Source of the DNA: an uncultured Pseudoflavonifractor sp.
GTDB lineage: Bacteria; Bacillota; Clostridia; Oscillospirales; Oscillospiraceae
NCBI GenBank assembly: GCA_904419835.1
Contig: CAJFTA010000048.1
Location: forward strand, 1 to 32,690
Reading direction: 5' to 3'
DNA: 32,690 nt
A program made the position numbers and the translations under genes. The notes below the pieces were generated by a model that saw nothing but the letters and a program-made list of their open reading frames with translations, ran no database searches and was not told the origin of the DNA. This document shows, in pieces, positions 15,069-23,649 of this stretch (positions are counted from its first letter, which is position 1; every line of letters begins with the position of its first letter).

Positions 15069-15097
15069 TTGAAGAAGCGGGGAGAAGATGGTATAAT
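15069..15097 (+). promoter_or_regulatory. Promoter of the sigma / anti-sigma operon
   Basis: TTGAAG (15069-15074), 17 bases, TATAAT (15092-15097). This is a housekeeping-type promoter about 150 bases before the sigma-factor start. The leader of about 140 bases holds no obvious gene. A second promoter recognised by the encoded sigma factor could not be identified. Confidence 0.7.
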
Positions 15098-15245
15098 ACA
15101 CTCAGTGTACAAGGGGAAAATACGGTTTTTCGAGGCTGAAACCGCCTCCGGCTTGGCTGCCTGCGCTGCCGGGCGGGAGAAAATTTCATTCAGATGCAAT
15201 AAAAGCCCGGCCTGTTCCGTTATTCCTATGAGAGGGGAAGAATGT

Positions 15246-15830
15246 ATGCTGCTGTTTGGCCTGTCTGCACTTGAGCAGGAGCTCCTTCCGGCCAGGGCGC
15301 CCGCACTGGAGGACAGTCTGATTCTGCGCGTAGCCCAGGGAGATACGCAGGCGTTTTCCGAGCTGTACCTCCGCGCCCATAAGGCGGTGTACGGCTTTGC
15401 GCTGTCCATCGTAAAGAACCAGCACGATGCGGAGGACGTCATGCAGGACACCTTCCTGAAGGTGGACGCTGCCGCCGGAAGCTACCAGCCCAAGGGGAAG
15501 CCCATGGCATGGGTGCTCACCATTGCCCGGAACCTGGCGCTGGAGAAGCTGCGTGAGCGGCGGGATGTGCCGCTGGAGCAGGAGGAGGACTGGCACCTGT
15601 GGGCCAGCGTGGACCCCACCCGGGCCCAGGAGGACAAGCTGGCCCTGGAGGCCGCCATGAAGTGCCTGGGCAACGAGGAGCGGCAGGTGGTCACCCTCCA
15701 CGCCCTGAGCGGCCTGAAGCACCGGGAGATCGCGGCCCTGCTGAACATGCCCCTGGCCACGGTGCTCTCCAAGTACCGCAGGGCGCTGATGAAGCTGAGA
15801 GATTATCTGGAGGAGCGTGAGGCGACATGA
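15246..15830 (+). CDS. ECF-like RNA polymerase sigma factor
   Basis: A 194-residue sigma factor with region 2 at about 38-105 (AFSELYLRAHKAVYGFALSIVKNQHDAEDVMQDTFLKV, then KPMAWVLTIARNLALEKLRERR) and region 4 at about 135-188 (LGNEERQVVTLHALSGLKHREIAALLNMPLATVLSKYRRALMKLRDYL). No region 3 is present, as in ECF factors. The start at 15246 follows AGGGGAAG; more upstream in-frame ATGs lack such a site. Its stop overlaps the RsgI-like gene (ATGA), the usual sigma/anti-sigma arrangement, so it is presumably held inactive at the membrane. The signal it answers is unknown. Confidence 0.92.
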   Translation: MLLFGLSALEQELLPARAPALEDSLILRVAQGDTQAFSELYLRAHKAVYGFALSIVKNQHDAEDVMQDTFLKVDAAAGSYQPKGKPMAWVLTIARNLALEKLRERRDVPLEQEEDWHLWASVDPTRAQEDKLALEAAMKCLGNEERQVVTLHALSGLKHREIAALLNMPLATVLSKYRRALMKLRDYLEEREAT

Positions 15831-17368
15831 AGGAACAGGATGCGGAGGCCCGCCTGGCCCGCGCCATGGAGGACGCGGCCCCCGACCGTCTGGACGAGCT
15901 CCTGGAGGTACGGGAGGAGGCCCGGCGGCAGGAAAAGATTGTGGATATCAGCGCGCCTCCCAGAAAAAAGCGGCGGCGCTGGCAGAACTTTGCGGCGGCA
16001 GTGGCGGCGGCCCTGGTGCTGGTCATCGGCGGCGGCAGCTTTTTCGGCTGGCGGTACGCCAACGCCCCCGACTCCCTGGTGGATATCGACGTCAACCCCA
16101 GCGTGCAGCTGACGGTGAGCCGGAACGAAAAGGTGCTCAGCTGCGAGGCCCTGAACGCCGACGGAGCGGAAATCATAGACGGCATGGACCTGCGGGGCGC
16201 CCAGCTCAATGTGGCGGTCAACGCCCTCATCGGCTCTATGGTGCAGCACGGCTATATTGACGAGCTGAAAAACTCGGTCCTGATTACGGTGGCCAACGAG
16301 GATGCCGCCAGGGCCCAGGCCCTTCAGGAGCGCCTGATGGCGGATGTCAACGGCCTGCTGGCCGGAGAGTCGGTGGACGCCTCGGTGATGGCGCAGACCA
16401 TCACCACCCGGGACCAGAGCCTGGCCGGCCAGGCGGAGGCCTACGGCATCTCCGAGGGCAAGGCGGCGCTGATCCAGCGGATTCTGGACACCGATCCCAC
16501 GCTGACCTTTGAGGCCCTGGCGGGGCTGTCGGTCAACGACCTGAGCCTGCTGCTCCAGGCCAAGCAGGCGGACACCAGCGGCATGACCGTTACCGGCCAG
16601 GCCAGCGACAAGGCCTATATCGGCCTGGAGAAGGCCACGGAGATCGCCCTGGCCCAGCTCCCCGGCGCGGCGCTGCAGGAGATCGAGTTTGACTACGATG
16701 ACGGCATGGTCTACGAGGCGGAGCTGTGGAAGGACGGCTACGAGTACAGCATCGAGATTGATGCCCTTACCGGAGCAGTGGTCAAATGGGAGTACGAGGA
16801 GGATGACCACTGGACCGGGACCCATCAGAGCGGTCCTGAGACCGGAGCCCAGTCCGGCGGCTCCGGAGCGGAGACCGCGCCCAGTTCCCAGCCTTCTCCC
16901 AGCCCCCAGCCCTCCCAGAGCCAGCAGCAGGCGGACTTTATCAGCGATCAGGAGGCCAAGGACCTGGTGCTGGCCCAGATTCCCGGCGCAACCATAAAAG
17001 AATTTCAGCGAAAGACGGACGACGGCCGGATGGTGTATGAGGGCGACGCGGTTCTGGATGGCCGGGAGTATGAGTTCCAGATTGACGCCTCCACCGGCGC
17101 CTTCCTGGAGTGGGACGCGGACGACGCGGATGACGGCTGGCAGGGAGGAAGCGGCGCCTCTGCCGGCCAGACGGCGCTGGATGAGGAGGGGGCCAGGGCT
17201 CTGGTTCTGGCCCGTATCCCCGGAGCGACCATTGTGGAGTTCGAGCGGGACAGCGACGACGGCCGGACGATCTACAAGGGCGAGGCAGTACTGGACGGCT
17301 GGGAGTATGACTTTGAAATTGACGCCGCTTCCGGCGAGTTCATCAAATGGGAGGCGGACAACCGCTGA
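15827..17368 (+). CDS. RsgI-like membrane anti-sigma protein with three extracellular PepSY-like repeats
   Basis: 513 residues. The N-terminal cytoplasmic part (1-50) ends in the basic stretch KKRRR, followed by one transmembrane segment (about 54-76). Outside, SLVDIDVNPSVQLTVSRNEKVLSCEALN matches the conserved juxtamembrane domain of RsgI-type anti-sigma factors. Three PepSY-like repeats follow: about 265-325, 371-430 and 450-511, each with the pattern A...VLAQIPGATI.EF, DDG...Y.G.AVLDG.EYEF.IDA.TG....W. A Pro/Ser/Gln linker (about 335-368) separates repeats 1 and 2. Clostridial RsgI proteins often carry carbohydrate-binding sensors; here PepSY modules take that place. It overlaps the sigma gene and is the likely anti-sigma partner. 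Repeats 2 and 3 are closest to each other, suggesting recent duplication. Confidence 0.85.
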   Translation: MKEQDAEARLARAMEDAAPDRLDELLEVREEARRQEKIVDISAPPRKKRRRWQNFAAAVAAALVLVIGGGSFFGWRYANAPDSLVDIDVNPSVQLTVSRNEKVLSCEALNADGAEIIDGMDLRGAQLNVAVNALIGSMVQHGYIDELKNSVLITVANEDAARAQALQERLMADVNGLLAGESVDASVMAQTITTRDQSLAGQAEAYGISEGKAALIQRILDTDPTLTFEALAGLSVNDLSLLLQAKQADTSGMTVTGQASDKAYIGLEKATEIALAQLPGAALQEIEFDYDDGMVYEAELWKDGYEYSIEIDALTGAVVKWEYEEDDHWTGTHQSGPETGAQSGGSGAETAPSSQPSPSPQPSQSQQQADFISDQEAKDLVLAQIPGATIKEFQRKTDDGRMVYEGDAVLDGREYEFQIDASTGAFLEWDADDADDGWQGGSGASAGQTALDEEGARALVLARIPGATIVEFERDSDDGRTIYKGEAVLDGWEYDFEIDAASGEFIKWEADNR

Positions 17369-17387
17369 TATCCCGTTGAGAAAAAGA

Positions 17388-17425
17388 GAGGCAGACCGCT
17401 GTTATCGGCGGTCTGCCTCTTTTTT
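17388..17425. terminator. Bidirectional terminator between the anti-sigma gene and the 54-residue gene
   Basis: A perfect 12-bp stem (17388-17399 with 17408-17419), 8-base loop, six T on the plus strand (17420-17425) and an A-rich run (17381-17385) giving a U tract on the minus strand. It can end both converging transcripts. Confidence 0.88.
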
Positions 17426-17442
17426 GCGCCTGTCTGTAAGGG

Positions 17443-17607
17443 TCAGCGGTGGAATACCTTCAAATCCGGCCCGCTGGTTCCCGGAATGATGGGCTTTGCC
17501 CGCTCCTTGCCGTGCTTCTCCTTCCCCTGAATCTCGGGGACGGGCGGCTGGTCATTGCGGGGCTGGGTGTGGGTCCGCTCCGGGCGGGACATTCCCTGTT
17601 TGGCCAT
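17443..17607 (-). CDS. Small basic hypothetical protein, 54 residues
   Basis: Starts MAKQGMSRPERTHTQP and ends TSGPDLKVFHR; rich in Pro, Lys, Arg and Gln, with no membrane segment or cysteine. GGAGG lies 7 bases before the ATG, and the stop is 18 bases before the U-tract side of a good terminator, which together argue for a real gene. I do not recognise a family. Its small, soluble, basic, Pro-rich composition would fit a spore-associated or nucleic-acid-binding protein, but this is only a guess. Confidence 0.7.
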   Translation of the reverse strand: MAKQGMSRPERTHTQPRNDQPPVPEIQGKEKHGKERAKPIIPGTSGPDLKVFHR

Positions 17608-17747
17608 AAAAGCACCTCCTCTGTGCCGCTCTAGTATTTGCCCGGCGGAAGGAAAACATGCTGCCCGCAGCGAAAGAACGCCTCTGACAGGAAAGATTGC
17701 GTCAGAAATGTTCCTGTGTGAAATAATGTTTCAGAACATGAAAGATT

Positions 17748-17775
17748 TTGTATCGAAATATTTTACAGAAATAAT
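17748..17775 (+). promoter_or_regulatory. Weak candidate promoter before the large surface protein
   Basis: TTGTAT (17748-17753), 16 bases, AATAAT (17770-17775), about 100 bases before the start at 17875. The stretch 17640-17874 is unusually AT-rich for this window and holds no other gene that I can support. Confidence 0.4.
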
Positions 17776-17874
17776 ACGGAGACTTGATGGAGCGGTTCCA
17801 CTCCTTCTGCTAACATGTGTCCTGTCAAATGCGCACCCGGAATATCCGGTGTAACTGAAGGAGTGGTAATTGAC

Positions 17875-20800
17875 ATGAGAGGGAAAGAAGCGAACCGCTG
17901 GGGCAGCAGATGTGCCGCCGCGGCGCTGGCCGGAGCCATGTTGCTGGGACTGCTACCTGGCGCGCAGGCTTCGGAAAATACACAGGACACCCAGACCCCC
18001 GGTCTGGGGCAGGTGTCCATGGACTGGAGCCGGGATATCTACAACGGCATCACGCTGGAGCACATCATCAGCGAGAATGAGAACGGCCTCCAGAAGAGCT
18101 ACACCGTTACATACAACCCCGAGACCACGCAGGTGAAGCCGCTGCTCAGCTATGGCCCCTACGTGATGGGCGGCGACATCATGTCCGACCTGGTCTCCCA
18201 GGCGGAGGAGGACGGCTCCAAGGTGGTGTTCGCCATCAACGGCGACGCCTACGACACCAGCAACGGCGTCTCCAACGGCCTGATGATCAGAGACGGCATT
18301 CTGATTTCCACCTCCCACAACAACAGCGCCGAGGCGGTGGGCTTTACCGCCGAGGGCAAGGCCATCTACGGCCACACCAACCTGACCATCACCGCCACCC
18401 CCGAGGACGGCGAGGCCATCACGGTCAATCACGTCAACAAGGAGCGCAAGCTGAACACGGAGAATGTCTACCTCCTCACCGAGCAGTTTGCCTCCGCCAC
18501 CAACTCCACCCAGCCCGGCGTGGAAGTGGTGCTGGACGTGACCACCCCCGGCTATGAGGGCCTGGTGGTGGGCGGCGAGATTACCGCCACCGTGGCCAGC
18601 GTCAACCAGGTAGAGGCCAATGTGGACAAGAACCAGACCCCGATTGGGGAGAACCAGATTGTCCTGAGCACCAACAGCGCCGGCAGCCGGTACGACGACC
18701 TGAGCGCCCTGACCGAGGGCGAGCAGGTGACGGTTTCCGTGGCCAACAACAACAGCGATGTGGACTGGAGCCAGGCCACCCAGGCCCTTGGCATCTTCCA
18801 CGTCCTCATGTGGAACGGCCAGGTCAATGAGAGCGCATACAACGGGGATACCGATATCCACCCCCGCACGGTTATGGGTGTGAAGGAGGACGGCAGCCTG
18901 GTGTTCTTCCAGTGCGACGGCCGCCAGGCCGGCTGGGCCATGGGCATCAGCTTCCGGAATATCGTGGACTACATGAAGGCGCAGGGCTGCGTGTCCGTCT
19001 TCAACTTTGACGGCGGCGGCAGCTCCACCATCACCGCCACCCTGCCCGGCGATGAGCAGTCCACCATCCTCAACCGGCCCTCCGACGGCAGCGAGCGTGC
19101 CAACTGCAACGCCCTGCTCTTTGTGGCCCAGAGCGAGCCGGACCCCGATACCACCCTGCTCCATATTTACCCCGATATTGACGAGGGCTACGGCAACAAG
19201 GTCATGGTGCTGGAGAACGGCAAACTGGGCGTGAAGGTGGGCGCCACCGACGGCAATTACCACTACAAGGCCCTGGACAGCGCCCTGACCTACGCTGTCG
19301 ACGGGGAGATTGGCGCGGTGTCCGAGGACGGCGTCTTTACCGCTGCCGCCGGTACCCATGAGGGCACCATCACCGTGTCCACAGAGGACGGCTCTGCCTC
19401 CGGCGTGCTGGAGGTCCAGGTGGTGGACTCCATCACCAAGCTCACCGCCGACCGCTCCATCCTCTCCGTGGCCCCCGGCGCCACCGCCAAGATGAGCTTC
19501 ACCGCCGAGTACAACGGCACCCCCGTGGTGCTCACCAGCGAGGCCCTCACCTTTGAGCTCTCCGATGATTCGTTGGGCTCCATCGCCCCCGACGGCACCT
19601 TTACCGCCGCCGAGACCCAGGGCACCGGCGAACTGAAAATCTCCTACAAGGACTATACCCTCAATCTCCCCGTGGAGATCGGCAAGCTGCCCGTTCCCCT
19701 CAACGACTTCGAGGAGGACTTTGAGGAAGCCGGCTGGAAGTGGCGCTATTTCAACGGCGCGGACGGCGGTCTGGGCGACCGCGGCGGCGACGCCAAGATG
19801 TCCATCAACTACGATGAGCGCTATGTGAAGAGCGGAGACGGCTCCCTGCGGGTGGATTACGACTTTGCCACCAAGCCCCTGACCGGCACGGTCACCTGTG
19901 AGACCGGCCCTGTGGACGAGCTCTATCTGGAGGGCCAGCCCAAGGCCATCGGCTGCTGGGTCTACGGCGACGGCAACGGCGTCTGGCTGCGCATCCAGCT
20001 GGCACCCGCCGCCTACGCCGGCGACGTGTACGTGGACTGGGTGGGCTGGCGCTACGTGGAGAACGCCATCCCCGCCACCGCCTCCTTCCCCTACCGTCTG
20101 GTGTGGGGCGTCCGCGTCCTGGGCACCGCCAACGTGGCCAACGGCAAAAAGGGCACCATCTATGTGGACGGCCTGCGTGCGGTCTACGACTTCAAGAACG
20201 ACGACACCCTGGCCCCTGAGCTGGTGCCCGGCACTGAGGTGACCCCTGCCGACGGCGCTGTGGACGTGTCCAACGAGCCCGACATCTCCATCACCGTCCG
20301 TGACCCCCAGGTGGAGGGCCAGCCCTACACCGGCATCAACACTGAGCGGACCAAGCTGTGGATCAACGGCAAGGTGATGGACCTCTCCGCCATCCAGCAG
20401 GAGGTGGCCGCTGACGGATCCGTGAAGATCACCTTCCACCCCGGCGCCCTCACCGCCCTCCGTCCCGGTCTGAACAAGGTGAAGTACCGTGTGGAGGACA
20501 ACAGCGGCAACAAGTTCTTCCACGAGTGGTCCTTTACCGTGGAGGGCTACGCCGTCAACCTGGAGGAGACCGTGCCTGCCGGTGAGAAGGCCGCCGCGGG
20601 CAGCACTTTCCACTACATCGTCAACGCCACCGACTACCGCAACTTTGAGGAGTTCCAGTTTGACCTGAGCTTTGACCCCAAGTATGTCACCCTGGTGGAT
20701 GCCGCCTATGACAGCCGCCTGACCGCTGATGTCAATGAGGTGGACGCGGAGGCAGGCACGGTCCGCTACACCCTCACCGGCATGGACAAGCTGGAGAAGG

Positions 20801-23571
20801 ACGAGGAAAATCCCCTGGTGGATCTGACCTTCAAGGTGGGCAACAGCGCCGGCGGCCAGACCGGCATTAAGGTGAACAAGGCCTCCGTCCGCCAGACCGG
20901 CGAGGTGACGGGCACCGACCTGATTCTGGACGGCTACGACCGTGAGGTGGCCCTGAAGTACACCCTGTCCTGGAGCGGCTCCACCGTGGGCCGTGAGACC
21001 CAGCTGAAGCTGGTGGACGACCAGGGCACGCCCGTGTCCGGCATGAGCTTCCATGTGACCCAGAACGGTGAGCCTGTGGCGCTGGACGGCGTGACCGGCG
21101 AGGACGGCACCCTCAGCACCGGCCTGTTCGGCACCTATCCCGCGGGCACCGAGTTCCAGGTCTGGGTGGAGGACGCCGACGGCGCCCTGAGCAACACCCA
21201 GAAGATCACGGTCTACGACAGCCTGGGCACCGCCGACCCCGCCAAGGTGACCGTCACCACCGGCCAGGACCCCGCCACCTCCGTGGGCATCAGCTGGGAG
21301 ACCAGCCTGGATGTGGAGAGCGGAGAACTGGTCATCGGCAAGACCGCCGACCTGACCGGCGAGGACACACGCACCATCTCCGCCCAGGGCAAGGACATTG
21401 AGACCATGGTCAGCGGCAACGTCCGGCTGTATCAGTCCTGGGGCGTCCGGGCCGACGGCCTGGAGCCCGACACCACTTATTACTATAAGGTGGGCTCCGG
21501 CGAGCATTACAGCGCCATCCAGTCCTTTACCACCGCCCCCGCCGACGGGGACATGACCATCGCCTTCTACGGCGATATCCAGGGCGCCTATGCTCAGTTC
21601 CCCCAGGCCATTGAGGCCCTGAAGGCTCTCTACCCCGATGTGGATCTGAACCTGCAGGCCGGCGACGTGTCCGACGACGGCCAGTCCTACAGCGACTGGA
21701 ACGCGGCCTACGAGGGCTTCGGCAGCTATCTGAGCAACGGCATCTGGGCACCCACCATCGGCAACCACGATTCCAGCAACGACGCCCAGGCCTTTGCCTC
21801 CTACTTCTACGGCCCGGATAACGGCACCTATGACACCCCTCGCAACTACTGGTTCCAGATGGGCGACATCATCTTCTACAACCTGGACACCGAGGCCACC
21901 TATACCTATGATCCCGGCTTCAAGACCCAGATTGCCCACATGAAGGAGGTCTTTGCCGCCTCCGATGCCGAATACAAGGTGGTGCTGATGCACCGCTCCG
22001 CCTACCCCATGAGCTACGACGAGGCGGACGTGCGGGCGCTGCACACGGAGTTTGAGAAGATGGGCGTGTGCCTGGTGCTCTCCGGCCACGACCACATCTA
22101 CAACCGCACTGAGATGTACCAGGGCGAGAAGGCGCCCGGCACCGGCATCCCCTACGTGGTGGGCGGCTGCTCCTCCGGCTCCAAGTACTACGACGCCGAC
22201 AGCGAGGGCCGTCCCTGGCAGGACGTGGTGTACGACGACAACAACCCGGTCTTCTCCGTGCTCAAAATGAAGGACGGCGTGCTCACCTTCGAGGCCTACG
22301 CCATGGAGGAAGAGGGCACCCGCATGGTGGACTCCTTCACCGTCAAGAGCCGCCAGGCCGAGTCTGAGGACTCCGGCAGCACCGGCGTGGTGGTGCCCAG
22401 CGGTCCCGACGTGAATGAGCCTGTTACCTCCGGCAGCACCACCGCCGTGACGGTGGAGGTGAAGCCCGCTGTCTCCGGCGGCGTGGCCAAGACGGAGATC
22501 TCCGCCTCCACCATGGACAAGGCCGTGACCTCCGTCATTGAGGCCGCCCGCAAGGCGGGTACCACTCCCGTGGTGGAGCTGGCTCTGGACACCGGCAAGG
22601 CCGACAGCCTGTCCGTCACCCTGCCCGTGGATGAGCTGAAGACCCTGAGCGGCGAGCAGGGCAGCCTTGCCATCACCTCCGACGCGGCCGATGTGACCCT
22701 GGATGCCGCCGCTCTGGCGGCCATCGGGGAGCAGGCGGGCGGCAAGGTGACCCTGGCTGTGTCCGCCGTGGACAGCGATGACCTCACCGAGGCCCAAAAG
22801 GCCGCTGCGGGCGACGGCGTGGTGTACGACCTGTCTCTCACCAGCGGCGGCAAGGCGATTGCCGAAGTGAAGACCGGCAAGGCCACCATTACCCTCCCCT
22901 ATGCGCTGAAAGAGGGCCAGGAGGCCGACGGCGTGGTGGTGTACTGCATGGACGACGAGGCCGGCCTGACCGCCTGCCAGACCAGCTGTGACGCTGCCGA
23001 GGGTACGGTTACCTTCACCGCCAGCCGTTTCGGCAAGTATGTGGTGGCCTACGACGCCGCTCTGGCCTGGACCAACCCCTACACCGATGTGGACGAGAAC
23101 GACTGGTTCTATGAGGCCGTCCGGTATACCGGCGTCAACGGCCTGATGAACGGCACTTCCGCCACCACCTTCAGCCCTGCGCTCCAGGTGAGCCGTGCCA
23201 TGCTCATGACCATGCTGGCCCGTATGGACGGAGCGGAGACCGACGGCGGCAGCACCTGGTATGAGAAGGGCATGGCCTGGGCGATGGCCGAGGGCGTGTC
23301 CGACGGCACCAATCCCGAGGGGAACATCACCCGGGAGCAGATTGCCGCCATGCTGTACCGCACCGCAGGCAGCCCGGCTGTAACCGGCAGCCTGACGGAG
23401 TTCCCCGACGGCGCCACTGTCTCCTCCTGGGCGGCGGACGCCATGACCTGGGCCGTGTCTCTGGGCCTGTTCCAGGGCGACAGCGCCGGACAGCTCAACC
23501 CCTCCGGCGAGGCCACCCGCATGGAGGTGGCGGTCATCCTCATGCGCTTCTGCCAGCAGCAGAACGCCTGA
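17875..23571 (+). CDS. Secreted SLH-anchored protein: phosphodiester glycosidase plus metallophosphatase
   Basis: 1898 residues. A signal peptide (about 1-32, ending GAQA) precedes a NAGPA-like phosphodiester glycosidase domain (about 70-418; VFAINGDAYDTSNGVSNGLMI, HPRTVMGV, FNFDGGGSST). Ig-like and beta-sandwich, possibly carbohydrate-binding, parts follow (about 520-770), then a cohesin-like domain (893-1010), a fibronectin-like purple-acid-phosphatase N domain (1131-1216) and a metallophosphatase domain (1226-1486) with ligand motifs FYGDIQ, QAGDVSDD, GNHD, MHR and GHDHIYNR. The C-terminus has SLH repeats (about 1736-1898) for cell-wall attachment. The start at 17875 follows AAGGAG. NAGPA-type enzymes cut sugar-phosphodiester bonds; the second domain could release the exposed phosphate. 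The combined function and the substrate are inferred. Confidence 0.88.
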   Translation: MRGKEANRWGSRCAAAALAGAMLLGLLPGAQASENTQDTQTPGLGQVSMDWSRDIYNGITLEHIISENENGLQKSYTVTYNPETTQVKPLLSYGPYVMGGDIMSDLVSQAEEDGSKVVFAINGDAYDTSNGVSNGLMIRDGILISTSHNNSAEAVGFTAEGKAIYGHTNLTITATPEDGEAITVNHVNKERKLNTENVYLLTEQFASATNSTQPGVEVVLDVTTPGYEGLVVGGEITATVASVNQVEANVDKNQTPIGENQIVLSTNSAGSRYDDLSALTEGEQVTVSVANNNSDVDWSQATQALGIFHVLMWNGQVNESAYNGDTDIHPRTVMGVKEDGSLVFFQCDGRQAGWAMGISFRNIVDYMKAQGCVSVFNFDGGGSSTITATLPGDEQSTILNRPSDGSERANCNALLFVAQSEPDPDTTLLHIYPDIDEGYGNKVMVLENGKLGVKVGATDGNYHYKALDSALTYAVDGEIGAVSEDGVFTAAAGTHEGTITVSTEDGSASGVLEVQVVDSITKLTADRSILSVAPGATAKMSFTAEYNGTPVVLTSEALTFELSDDSLGSIAPDGTFTAAETQGTGELKISYKDYTLNLPVEIGKLPVPLNDFEEDFEEAGWKWRYFNGADGGLGDRGGDAKMSINYDERYVKSGDGSLRVDYDFATKPLTGTVTCETGPVDELYLEGQPKAIGCWVYGDGNGVWLRIQLAPAAYAGDVYVDWVGWRYVENAIPATASFPYRLVWGVRVLGTANVANGKKGTIYVDGLRAVYDFKNDDTLAPELVPGTEVTPADGAVDVSNEPDISITVRDPQVEGQPYTGINTERTKLWINGKVMDLSAIQQEVAADGSVKITFHPGALTALRPGLNKVKYRVEDNSGNKFFHEWSFTVEGYAVNLEETVPAGEKAAAGSTFHYIVNATDYRNFEEFQFDLSFDPKYVTLVDAAYDSRLTADVNEVDAEAGTVRYTLTGMDKLEKDEENPLVDLTFKVGNSAGGQTGIKVNKASVRQTGEVTGTDLILDGYDREVALKYTLSWSGSTVGRETQLKLVDDQGTPVSGMSFHVTQNGEPVALDGVTGEDGTLSTGLFGTYPAGTEFQVWVEDADGALSNTQKITVYDSLGTADPAKVTVTTGQDPATSVGISWETSLDVESGELVIGKTADLTGEDTRTISAQGKDIETMVSGNVRLYQSWGVRADGLEPDTTYYYKVGSGEHYSAIQSFTTAPADGDMTIAFYGDIQGAYAQFPQAIEALKALYPDVDLNLQAGDVSDDGQSYSDWNAAYEGFGSYLSNGIWAPTIGNHDSSNDAQAFASYFYGPDNGTYDTPRNYWFQMGDIIFYNLDTEATYTYDPGFKTQIAHMKEVFAASDAEYKVVLMHRSAYPMSYDEADVRALHTEFEKMGVCLVLSGHDHIYNRTEMYQGEKAPGTGIPYVVGGCSSGSKYYDADSEGRPWQDVVYDDNNPVFSVLKMKDGVLTFEAYAMEEEGTRMVDSFTVKSRQAESEDSGSTGVVVPSGPDVNEPVTSGSTTAVTVEVKPAVSGGVAKTEISASTMDKAVTSVIEAARKAGTTPVVELALDTGKADSLSVTLPVDELKTLSGEQGSLAITSDAADVTLDAAALAAIGEQAGGKVTLAVSAVDSDDLTEAQKAAAGDGVVYDLSLTSGGKAIAEVKTGKATITLPYALKEGQEADGVVVYCMDDEAGLTACQTSCDAAEGTVTFTASRFGKYVVAYDAALAWTNPYTDVDENDWFYEAVRYTGVNGLMNGTSATTFSPALQVSRAMLMTMLARMDGAETDGGSTWYEKGMAWAMAEGVSDGTNPEGNITREQIAAMLYRTAGSPAVTGSLTEFPDGATVSSWAADAMTWAVSLGLFQGDSAGQLNPSGEATRMEVAVILMRFCQQQNA

Positions 23572-23591
23572 GATTCCAACCGGATAAGCGA

Positions 23592-23638
23592 AAAAAACCT
23601 CCCCCATCCGCCGAACAGACGGATGGGGGAGGTTTTTT
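23592..23638. terminator. Bidirectional terminator between the surface protein and the reductase homologue
   Basis: A perfect 19-bp stem (23592-23610 with 23620-23638) and 9-base loop; the arms include A6 and T6, so U tracts form on both strands. It lies between two convergent genes. Confidence 0.92.
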
Positions 23639-23649
23639 GACAGGATTGA

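Noticed and set aside
17953..23607. An open frame of about 1884 codons antisense to the large surface-protein gene
   Set aside because: It is rich in Gly, His, Ala and Val with no domain pattern, signal or ribosome site. It exists because the GC-rich codon bias of the sense gene removes stops on the other strand.
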